DNA from: Spirochaetota bacterium
GTDB taxonomy: Bacteria > Spirochaetota > Spirochaetia > Treponematales > UBA12059
Length of the DNA: 9,120 bases
Direction: 5' to 3'
Assembly (NCBI GenBank): GCA_029565815.1
Contig: JAKQNL010000348.1
Span: forward strand, 1 to 9,120
Shown: one piece after another, positions 1-5,748 of the stretch
Layout of the letters: each line of letters begins with the position of its first letter
Numbering within the stretch: the stretch's first letter is position 1
Position numbers and translations under genes: made by a program
The notes under the pieces: generated by a model
Database searches by the model: none
Told to the model about the DNA's origin: nothing
Seen by the model: only the letters and a program-made list of their open reading frames with translations

Positions 1-2138
1 TCGATCTGCGAATAGTCGGCTGATATAAGTGTATAACCTTTTTGTGCGACAAAGGCAGCCCTGATGCGCCGGCCTTCTTCTTCGCGCACCGGTATGTTCT
101 GCAAGTTTGGATCCCTGCTGGACAGCCGGCCGGTTGCGGCCCCGGTTTGCACAAAGTGGGTGTGTATGCGCGGGTCTTTATTCGCCAGTTCCACAAGAGC
201 GTCCACATAGGTGCTCTTCAGTTTTTGCATGGTTCTGTGCCTCAGTATCAGCTGCGGCACTGGATCCTCGCGGGCCAGTTCTTCCAGTACGGAAATGTCG
301 GTGGAGTATCCGGTTTTGGTTTTTTTACCGCTTGCTAGTTTCCGCTCAACGAACAGCACTTCCTGCAGCTGTTTGGGAGAGTTCAGATTAAACTCATGGC
401 CTACCAGTTTATACGTTTCTTCCTGAACCTGTGCAAGCTCCTTGTCCAGTTCCGAACCGAAAGCAAACAGCTGCGCTGCGTCCACCATGATGCCGTTTCG
501 TTCCATGGATGCAAGCACCCTAAGGACAGGCATTTCTAGATCGGTGAACAAAGCCAGTAATCCGGTATCTGCCAACAGCGGCTCCATGAGCGCTTTAAGC
601 CGCATGCACAGGTATGCGTCTTCGGATGCGTATGGTGCGGCTTTTGCTAGTTCAAAGCTGGAAAACGGCGTACCTTTTGGGCCAAGCTCGGCGTAGGGGC
701 TGCCGCCAAAACCCAGGTAGCTTTGGCCCAAGGCTTCCAGTTTTAGCGAGTCCCGCTCCGGATCCAGGAGCCACGCTGCTATCATGGTATCCCAGGGCGT
801 GCACGCAATGGGGCATCCCCAGTTTTCCATAATGTGCATGTCGAATTTCAGGTTCTGTCCGACAACGGTGAGCGTTTTATCCGCAAGTAGCGGCGCAAGT
901 ATGTTCCTAGCTTCATCCTCGTTTATGAGGCCGGCTTCGGGCGCTTTAAGGGGAACATAGCATCCGCCTTTGTCATCCACCGCAAGCGAAAAACCAACGG
1001 GTAGTTCGCGCATCTCGTCGAGGGAATCGGTTTCGCAGTCGAAGGCAAAGGTACCGGCTTTTTTTGCGTTTTTTACCCAACGGCTTAGACTTGCCGCATC
1101 ACGGACCAGTTCACAGTTTCCTGCACGGCTGTAATGCTCCGGGATTTTTTGTGTTTGTGGTAGCGCGAACAGTTCACCCGGCGGCGGGCTGTTTTCCACA
1201 ATGCCTCGAACAGGACTGTGCATAGGCGCAGCGCTTCTGTGTTCCGCTACCGAATCCAGTTTGTCCAAGCCATCGGCAACGCGGCGGCTTGCAAGGCTTC
1301 GCATGCCTTCCCGCATGAACACCGCGCTGGCGGCGTCTTTGTTTAGGCTATGCACGCTAAGCGCATCCAGGTTTTGTACGCCGGTTGGCGCATCCATGTC
1401 CAGCGTTATAAGCTTGCGCGACAGAAAGGCGCTGTCCTTGCCGGCCAAAAGCTTAGCGCGGACCCCGTCTGGCTTGATCGTATCGATATTCTCCCAAATT
1501 GCGTCGAAGGACCCGTACTGGGCCATGAGTTTAGCTGCGGTTTTGTCACCGACGCCAGGCACCCCCGGCACGTTGTCGGAATGGTCACCTGTTAGGGAAA
1601 GATAATCAAGGATTCGTTCCGGGCTCACGCCCCATTCCGCCTGTACCTCGGAAGGGCCTATGCATTTCCATCCCGTATCCTTGTCAGGCCTAAGGGCAAG
1701 CACCGAGCCACCAACCAGCTGTAAAAGATCCTTGTCGCCGGAGACGATATAGCATGGGCGGTTTTCGCTTTTGCATCGGTCTGCCAAAGCGGCTATGAGG
1801 TCATCGGCTTCGTACCCGTCGGCCCGCAAAAGGGGAACGCCTAAAAGCTTAAGGATTTCCTCGACAAGCGGTATCTGATCGTATAAATCCTCTGGAGTCT
1901 TTTGCCGGGTCGCCTTGTACTGTTCGTACATCGTGTGCCGGAAGGTGGGCGTTCTGGAATCGAAGACGGCAGCCATGGCTTTTGGCTGGTATTGATCCCA
2001 TAGCTGGAATACGCTGCGAAAGAATCCGAATGCTGCGGATACGTTCTGGCCCTTTGGGTTACGCAGCGGTTTGGCCAAAAAGGCAAAATACGAACGGTAA
2101 ATGAGCGCGTATGCGTCCAATAAAAATAAGCTGTCCAT
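1..2138 (-). CDS. polA: DNA polymerase I, N-terminal 712 residues (3' end cut by window edge)
   Basis: Family A DNA polymerase I, which fills gaps and removes RNA primers during replication and repair. The frame is open from the ATG at 2138 to the left edge and contains all the expected blocks. The N-terminal 5'-nuclease domain (about residues 1-290) starts MDSLFLLDAYALIYRSYFAF, with metal-binding Asp8. The 3'-5' proofreading domain keeps its key residues: D367/E369 (FAFDCETDS), D433 (GQNLKFD) and Y503/D507 (YASEDA), so proofreading should be active. The polymerase domain shows RLSSRDPNLQNIP at 671-683 and breaks off in motif A (ADYSQI, Asp708). The numbering runs only a few residues ahead of E. 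coli Pol I (D355/E357, D424, D501, D705), so no large insertions are present. Fingers and motif C lie outside the window. Upstream in-frame codons offer no better start. No clear Shine-Dalgarno precedes the ATG. The gene lies 118 nt after the flgN-like gene, behind a hairpin. Confidence 0.97.
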   Translation of the reverse strand, partial: MDSLFLLDAYALIYRSYFAFLAKPLRNPKGQNVSAAFGFFRSVFQLWDQYQPKAMAAVFDSRTPTFRHTMYEQYKATRQKTPEDLYDQIPLVEEILKLLGVPLLRADGYEADDLIAALADRCKSENRPCYIVSGDKDLLQLVGGSVLALRPDKDTGWKCIGPSEVQAEWGVSPERILDYLSLTGDHSDNVPGVPGVGDKTAAKLMAQYGSFDAIWENIDTIKPDGVRAKLLAGKDSAFLSRKLITLDMDAPTGVQNLDALSVHSLNKDAASAVFMREGMRSLASRRVADGLDKLDSVAEHRSAAPMHSPVRGIVENSPPPGELFALPQTQKIPEHYSRAGNCELVRDAASLSRWVKNAKKAGTFAFDCETDSLDEMRELPVGFSLAVDDKGGCYVPLKAPEAGLINEDEARNILAPLLADKTLTVVGQNLKFDMHIMENWGCPIACTPWDTMIAAWLLDPERDSLKLEALGQSYLGFGGSPYAELGPKGTPFSSFELAKAAPYASEDAYLCMRLKALMEPLLADTGLLALFTDLEMPVLRVLASMERNGIMVDAAQLFAFGSELDKELAQVQEETYKLVGHEFNLNSPKQLQEVLFVERKLASGKKTKTGYSTDISVLEELAREDPVPQLILRHRTMQKLKSTYVDALVELANKDPRIHTHFVQTGAATGRLSSRDPNLQNIPVREEEGRRIRAAFVAQKGYTLISADYSQI

Positions 2139-2144
2139 AGATGA

Positions 2145-2173
2145 AGCATACCCCCGCGAACCATCGGGAGCAA
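2145..2173 (-). promoter_or_regulatory. Candidate sigma-70 promoter for polA
   Basis: On the minus strand TTGCTC (2168-2173) and TATGCT (2145-2150) are separated by 17 nt. They match 3/6 and 4/6 of the -35 and -10 consensus. The expected transcription start, 7 nt after the -10 box, falls on the A of the polA ATG at 2138, so the message could be leaderless. The match is modest and could be chance. Confidence 0.3.
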
Positions 2174-2215
2174 GGGAGTATGTTGCAGGGCACTACTACA
2201 CAATGGATTAAGGGA

Positions 2216-2243
2216 ACCTCTAAAAACTGAAGTTTTTAGAGGT
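2216..2243 (-). terminator. Perfect 12-bp hairpin after the flgN-like gene, possible terminator
   Basis: Positions 2216-2227 (ACCTCTAAAAAC) pair perfectly with 2232-2243 around a TGAA tetraloop. The hairpin starts 13 nt after the TAG of the flgN-like gene and precedes polA. The stem is rich in A-U pairs, and no U-run follows on either strand (minus strand continues TCCCTTAATCC). It may therefore be a weak terminator, an mRNA 3'-end stabiliser or a dispersed palindromic repeat. A hairpin with the same CTCTAAA core lies at 3270-3296 in the equivalent position after another gene. Confidence 0.5.
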
Positions 2244-2256
2244 CCATTATTGAAAG

Positions 2257-2733
2257 CTAGCCGTGAATATCCAGACTCCGTGGCTCGGCAGGTTCCGCAT
2301 ACACGCTTTTTTTCTTGGTATACGGGTTGCTGATTTGCATGATCTGGTGGCGCAGCATTTCCATGCGCTGCTTAAGGAGCGCGCGGTTTTCCTCGTTCTT
2401 GGCGACCACTTCATCTTTAAGGAGAGCCAGCGTCGATTTCAGATCGCTTATCCCGTCGGGTTCTGCACCGCGGTACGCTGCCCTATACATGTCTTCCAGG
2501 GGGTCTATGACTTTTTGTACTGCGAAAATTTCGGCAACGATGGACTGTTCCACTTCTACATGGGCAACCAGATCGTCAACATCGCCGTTTTCTATATCGC
2601 TTTTTTGCCGTGAGAGAACATCCAGGTAACTGTTGAATTTTTCGCGCTGGCGAACCAAGAGCTCACGAAAGCGTTTGAGTACCAAAACGCGTTGATCCAG
2701 TTCCGCCTGGCTTAGTTCTTTGCCTGCCGGCAT
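2257..2733 (-). CDS. FlgN-like flagellar export chaperone
   Basis: This 158-residue, almost wholly helical protein fits the FlgN family, which holds hook-associated proteins (FlgK, FlgL) in the cytoplasm before type III export. The first half shows the family pattern of a heptad-like helix with an E/Q-rich face and a GD turn: RFRELLVRQREKFNSYLDVL, then IENGDVDDLVAHVEVEQ at about residues 47-63. A second long charged helix spans about residues 95-135 and a polar tail follows. There is no signal peptide or membrane segment. The gene follows fliS by 13 nt in the same direction, with only a weak GAG/AGG ribosome site, so it is probably co-transcribed and perhaps translationally linked. FliS next to a FlgN-type chaperone is a usual flagellar arrangement and supports the call. 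Sequence conservation in this family is low, so a spirochete-specific flagellar protein of another kind cannot be excluded. Confidence 0.65.
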   Translation of the reverse strand: MPAGKELSQAELDQRVLVLKRFRELLVRQREKFNSYLDVLSRQKSDIENGDVDDLVAHVEVEQSIVAEIFAVQKVIDPLEDMYRAAYRGAEPDGISDLKSTLALLKDEVVAKNEENRALLKQRMEMLRHQIMQISNPYTKKKSVYAEPAEPRSLDIHG

Positions 2734-2746
2734 ATGCCTGTCTCGC

Positions 2747-3181
2747 CTAACCGGCTATGTTGACACCGGAGCCGCGCTCCGTGCCTGAGCCCTGGGTTTG
2801 GCTGGCAGCAATGGCCCATGCACCGCGCAGTTCTTCCAACATGGTACGAACCGCTCTGACCCTGGCTGGATCTTTGGCCATGTTTGCTTCGGTTAGCTCT
2901 TTGTTGAAGTACACGTACAGGGAAAACAGGTCTTTGGCTATCTGGCCGCCGGACTCGAAATCCAGGCTTGCCATAAGTTCGGTAACAATATCCCGAACCT
3001 TGCCTAAGGCTGCGTTTATTTTTTCTATGCTTGCAGGCTTCTTGGAGAGCTCGGGGCTCATGTATTCAACGGCCCTATCGCACTGCTTTACCGCTTCTTC
3101 GTAGAGCATGACGATTAACTGGCCCGGCCCCGCGGTTTTAATGCGGGTTTCCTTGTACGCAGACAATGGGTTCTGGTTCAT
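2747..3181 (-). CDS. fliS: Flagellar export chaperone FliS
   Basis: FliS is a small four-helix cytoplasmic chaperone that binds the C-terminus of flagellin, prevents early polymerisation and delivers it to the flagellar type III export gate. The start of the protein, NPLSAYKETRIKTAGPGQLI followed by VMLYEEA, is the FliS signature. The C-terminal block LYVYFNKELTEANMAKDP then LEELRGAW matches the family's last helices. At 144 residues it has the normal length. I place the start at the ATG at 3181, not the in-frame ATG at 3199, because a strong GGGAGGGGG ribosome site (3189-3197) sits about 10 nt before 3181 and actually overlaps the upstream ATG. A sigma-28-like promoter lies at 3213-3239. The downstream FlgN-like gene is 13 nt away, forming a two-gene flagellar chaperone operon. 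In spirochetes the flagella are periplasmic, so FliS would serve the periplasmic filament. Confidence 0.95.
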   Translation of the reverse strand: MNQNPLSAYKETRIKTAGPGQLIVMLYEEAVKQCDRAVEYMSPELSKKPASIEKINAALGKVRDIVTELMASLDFESGGQIAKDLFSLYVYFNKELTEANMAKDPARVRAVRTMLEELRGAWAIAASQTQGSGTERGSGVNIAG

Positions 3182-3188
3182 AGCGTGG

Positions 3189-3197
3189 CCCCCTCCC
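3189..3197 (-). promoter_or_regulatory. Ribosome binding site that decides the fliS start
   Basis: GGGAGGGGG on the minus strand contains GGAGG 10 nt before the ATG at 3181. It overlaps the alternative ATG at 3199, which therefore cannot use it and has no site of its own. Confidence 0.75.
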
Positions 3198-3212
3198 ATG
3201 GGTTTGCTTCCA

Positions 3213-3239
3213 TTATCGGTTTCCGTTTTCGCAACTTGA
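3213..3239 (-). promoter_or_regulatory. Sigma-28 (FliA)-type promoter of fliS and the flgN-like gene
   Basis: On the minus strand TCAAGTTG (3232-3239) and ACCGATAA (3213-3220) are separated by exactly 11 nt. The FliA consensus is TAAAGTTT-N11-GCCGATAA, so the matches are 6/8 and 7/8 with the right spacing. It lies about 30 nt upstream of the fliS ATG and after the hairpin that closes the J-domain gene. No comparably spaced sigma-70 -35 box fits the GATAAT that overlaps the -10 element. The position before a flagellin chaperone gene makes late-class flagellar control likely. Confidence 0.7.
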
Positions 3240-3269
3240 GCGGAAAGCGACAGAAAAAGACGATAGGGT

Positions 3270-3296
3270 AGCTCTAAACCTGCATTATTTAGAGCT
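3270..3296 (-). terminator. 9-bp hairpin after the J-domain gene, possible terminator
   Basis: AGCTCTAAA (3270-3278) pairs perfectly with TTTAGAGCT (3288-3296) around a 9-nt loop. The hairpin begins 6 nt after the stop codon of the J-domain gene and lies upstream of the fliS promoter, so it could isolate the two units. As with the hairpin at 2216-2243, no clear U-run follows, so termination is not certain. Confidence 0.5.
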
Positions 3297-3302
3297 TCGC
3301 TC

Positions 3303-3794
3303 TTACTCGTCGGCCAGCGAACCGGTTTCGTGCCAGGTCTCTATCAACCTGTATGCGTTGTTGATGCGCGCGGACGTTTCGGTTGCTTTCTTTAAGGCTT
3401 CGGGAGAGTGCCCATGGCGGTCCGGGTGATGCTCCTTAAGGAGCTTTTTATAGGCTGAGCGTACCGATTCGAAGGGAGCGCCATACGATAGCCCCATGGT
3501 TTTGTATGCGTCCACCAGCTTTTTAGGCGGGCCGGATGGGCCGCTAGGACGAGCTCGTGCTGCTTCTTCTGCCCTGGCTCTAGCTTCTCGTTCTCTGGTC
3601 AAGCGTTCCTGCTTTTGCTTGTCGTCGTCGAGAAACGCATCCAGTTCATCCATCGCGTCATCCAGGAGCGGATCGCCTGATCGTGTGCTCTGCCCGGTTC
3701 GCGATCCCTGGCCAGAGCTGGATGGCTCTGTATCTATATCGTTATTTAACCATGATTTAAGGAGATTTCCTAACCTGTCAAAAATCTGATCCAC
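3303..3794 (-). CDS. Small protein with C-terminal J-domain (DnaJ-like co-chaperone)
   Basis: The 163-residue product has a J-domain at its C-terminus (about residues 94-155): YKTMGLSYGAPFESVRSAYK, then LLKEHHPDRHG with the essential HPD at 123-125, then the final helix INNAYRLIETW. J-domains stimulate the ATPase of DnaK-type Hsp70s. No Gly/Phe linker, zinc finger or client-binding domain is present, so this is not DnaJ but a class III J-protein. The N-terminal part has a short amphipathic segment (FDRLGNLLKSWL), a Ser/Gly-rich linker, an acidic stretch (LLDDAMDELDAFLDDD, 43-58) and a basic coiled-coil-like run (about 59-82). There is no membrane segment. The start is GTG at 3794: AGGAGG lies 6 nt upstream, and the nearer ATG at 3800 is followed at once by a TAG. 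It diverges from parE and is followed by a hairpin. Partner and client are unknown. Confidence 0.85.
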   Translation of the reverse strand: MDQIFDRLGNLLKSWLNNDIDTEPSSSGQGSRTGQSTRSGDPLLDDAMDELDAFLDDDKQKQERLTREREARARAEEAARARPSGPSGPPKKLVDAYKTMGLSYGAPFESVRSAYKKLLKEHHPDRHGHSPEALKKATETSARINNAYRLIETWHETGSLADE

Positions 3795-3800
3795 CTACAT

Positions 3801-3806
3801 CCTCCT
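3801..3806 (-). promoter_or_regulatory. Consensus Shine-Dalgarno fixing a GTG start
   Basis: AGGAGG on the minus strand is followed by ATGTAG and then GTG at 3794. The ATG is closed at once by TAG, so the GTG 6 nt after the Shine-Dalgarno is the only workable start for the J-domain gene. Confidence 0.8.
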
Positions 3807-3851
3807 GCGCCTGGTTAGTACCCGTTTGTGCGGCGTAATCCTAACAGGCCG

Positions 3852-3859
3852 AATATACT
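3852..3859. promoter_or_regulatory. Overlapping -10-like boxes on both strands in the divergent spacer
   Basis: In the roughly 130-nt spacer between the J-domain gene and parE, the stretch AATATACT reads TATACT on the plus strand (3854-3859) and TATATT on the minus strand (3852-3857). Each matches the -10 consensus 5/6. Neither has a well-placed -35 box, so they are only candidates for divergent promoters. Confidence 0.25.
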
Positions 3860-3888
3860 GTAATGCCAATGTCCAAAGCTAGGCAAGC

Positions 3889-3918
3889 TTTTCAGCCTGA
3901 TGCCGCCCGTGCTATAGT
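3889..3918 (+). promoter_or_regulatory. Candidate promoter for the parE-parC-prenyl synthase operon
   Basis: TTTTCA (3889-3894) and TATAGT (3913-3918) are 18 nt apart and match 4/6 and 5/6 of the sigma-70 consensus. The predicted transcription start at about 3925-3926 coincides with the preferred ATG of parE, which would give a leaderless mRNA. Confidence 0.4.
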
Positions 3919-3925
3919 CGCCAGT

Positions 3926-5737
3926 ATGGCACGAGCTTCAAGCAAACAGTACGACGAATCAAAAATAAAGACCCTTTCTTCCTTAGAACACATACGCCTG
4001 CGTACGGGCATGTATATCGGAAGGCTGGGTTCCGGGCATAACCCAGACGACGGCATTTATATCCTTCTTAAGGAAGTGGTGGACAATTCTGTCGACGAGT
4101 ACATCATGGGCGCTGGTAAACGCATTACGGTGAGCATCAAGGACGCTTGCGTTACTGTGCGTGACCGGGGCCGCGGCATACCTCTTGGGAAAGTGATCGA
4201 ATGCGTATCGGTCATCAATACCGGCGCCAAGTACAACGACGATGTATTCCAGTTTTCGGTTGGCTTGAACGGCGTCGGCACCAAGGCAGTGAACGCGCTT
4301 TCAAGCTCGTTTCGCATCGTTTCGTACAGGGACGGGAAAAGTTTCGAGGCGGTCTTTGAGCGTGGCGTCCTAAAAAGCAAGCGCGAAGGTTCGCAGGGTA
4401 GGGAGAGTTCCGGAACCCTGGTTGAATTTACTCCTGATCCGGACATTTTTGGCGAATATTCGTATAACATGGAGTTTGTAGAAAAGCGCATGCGCCACTA
4501 TGCGTACCTGAACTCCGGATTAAGCCTGGAGTTTAACGGCCAGGAGTTCCAAAGCGATGCAGGCTTACTGGACCTTCTGAAGGACGAAACAGGTGATGAC
4601 GTAATCTATGAAACGGCATACTGGCGCGGTGATAAAATCGAGTTTAGCTTTACCCATACCAACAACTATGGTGAAGAATACTTCAGTTTCGTAAACGGTC
4701 AGTTCACTTCGGATGGCGGAACCCACCTGGCCGCTTTCCGCGAAGGTCTTCTAAAAGCGGTCAACGAATTCTTTCAGGCTTCCTACCGGGGCGAGGATGT
4801 TCGGGAAGGCATAGCCGCGGCGGTGGCCGTCAAAATCAAGAATCCTATGTTCGAAAGCCAGACTAAAAACAAGCTCGGTAACGGCGATATACGGCCGTGG
4901 ATAATCCAGGAAGTTACGCGTGGCGTGGATGATTACTTCCGCCGCAATCCGCAGGCTGCGCGTTCTTTGCAGGAAAAAATCCAGAGTAACGAGCGGCTGC
5001 GCACGGAACTGGCTGCCGTAAAAAAAGAGGCGCGGGAAGCTGCCAAAAAGGTTGAGCTTAAGATACCCAACCTTAAAGACTGTAAGCTGCACCTGGACGA
5101 CGGGCAAAAAGGCGAACTATCCACCATCTTTCTGACCGAAGGCCAGTCTGCATCCGGTTCCATGGTAAGCGCCCGCGATGTTATGACCCAGGCTATTTTC
5201 AGCCTGCGCGGCAAGGTGGAAAACATGTACGGCGACCGAAAGGCCGCCATTTACAAGAATGCGGAACTGTACGGGCTCATGAGCGCGCTTGGAATCGAGA
5301 ACGGGCTTGAAGGCTTGCGCTACGGGCGCATCGTCATCGCTACGGATGCCGACTATGACGGCTTTCATATCCGCCTTCTTTTACTTACGTTCTTCCTGAC
5401 GTTTTTTGAGGAGCTGGTAACCCAGGGCCGCATATTCATTCTGGAAACGCCGATATTCCGCGTCCGTAACAAAAAAGAAACCATGTACTGCTACAGCGCA
5501 AAGGAACGGGACGATGCTGCCAAAAGCCTTGGAGTAAGTGCCGAGATTACCCGGTTCAAGGGCCTTGGCGAAATTAGCCCAAAGGAGTTTGGCCAGTTCA
5601 TCGGGGCTGATATGCGCCTTGTCACAGTTGATGTGCAAAGCCTTAAGTCCGTACCGGAAATCTTGTCGTTCTATATGGGAAAGAACACGCCGGAGCGGCG
5701 GGACTTCATCATGAAAAACCTTGTGAACGATTTGTAA
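3926..5737 (+). CDS. parE: DNA topoisomerase IV subunit B (GyrB/ParE family ATPase)
   Basis: ATPase subunit of a type IIA topoisomerase, working with the adjacent ParC to unlink daughter chromosomes. Numbering from the ATG at 3926 (603 residues): E50 and N54 (KEVVDNSVDE) bind Mg-ATP, then DRGRGIP (80-86), GLNGVG (113-118), the SDGGTH loop, and QTK with K314 (QTKNKLGN). The TOPRIM domain has E405 and D474/D476/D478 (DADYDG) intact. The tail has RFKGLGEI and GKNTPERRDFIMKNL. The absence of a long insert, SASGS in TOPRIM and the GKNTPER ending resemble the Bacteroidetes-type ParE more than gyrase. One oddity: the EGDSA motif reads EGQSA (Q407). The frame extends up to an ATG at 3863, but the extra 21 residues are unlike the family, a -10-like box lies between, and homologues begin near 3926. 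Neither start has a Shine-Dalgarno. parC begins 11 nt downstream. Confidence 0.93.
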   Translation: MARASSKQYDESKIKTLSSLEHIRLRTGMYIGRLGSGHNPDDGIYILLKEVVDNSVDEYIMGAGKRITVSIKDACVTVRDRGRGIPLGKVIECVSVINTGAKYNDDVFQFSVGLNGVGTKAVNALSSSFRIVSYRDGKSFEAVFERGVLKSKREGSQGRESSGTLVEFTPDPDIFGEYSYNMEFVEKRMRHYAYLNSGLSLEFNGQEFQSDAGLLDLLKDETGDDVIYETAYWRGDKIEFSFTHTNNYGEEYFSFVNGQFTSDGGTHLAAFREGLLKAVNEFFQASYRGEDVREGIAAAVAVKIKNPMFESQTKNKLGNGDIRPWIIQEVTRGVDDYFRRNPQAARSLQEKIQSNERLRTELAAVKKEAREAAKKVELKIPNLKDCKLHLDDGQKGELSTIFLTEGQSASGSMVSARDVMTQAIFSLRGKVENMYGDRKAAIYKNAELYGLMSALGIENGLEGLRYGRIVIATDADYDGFHIRLLLLTFFLTFFEELVTQGRIFILETPIFRVRNKKETMYCYSAKERDDAAKSLGVSAEITRFKGLGEISPKEFGQFIGADMRLVTVDVQSLKSVPEILSFYMGKNTPERRDFIMKNLVNDL

Positions 5738-5748
5738 GGGCGGGGGCA

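Noticed and set aside
1201..1605. Plus-strand open frame of 134 codons, and several others between 42 and 832
   Set aside because: They lie opposite polA, whose translation shows continuous conserved Pol I motifs over the same bases. The products are low-complexity and unlike any family.
1841..2203. Minus-strand frame of 120 codons overlapping the polA start
   Set aside because: It is out of frame with polA in a region where the polA frame gives the conserved 5'-nuclease N-terminus, and its product has no recognisable feature.
3182..3199. Longer FliS start at 3199 (adds MGGGHA)
   Set aside because: The strong ribosome site for fliS overlaps this ATG. The added residues are simply the ribosome site read as Gly codons.
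3863..3925. N-terminal extension of ParE from the upstream ATG at 3863
   Set aside because: No ribosome site precedes it. The 21 extra residues do not resemble ParE N-termini, and a -10-like box (3913-3918) lies within the stretch. The ATG at 3926 matches the expected protein start.
4057..5368. Minus-strand frames opposite parE (for example 4057-4491, 4751-5107 and 4933-5250)
   Set aside because: They are antisense to well-conserved ParE ATPase and TOPRIM sequence and have no ribosome sites or family resemblance.
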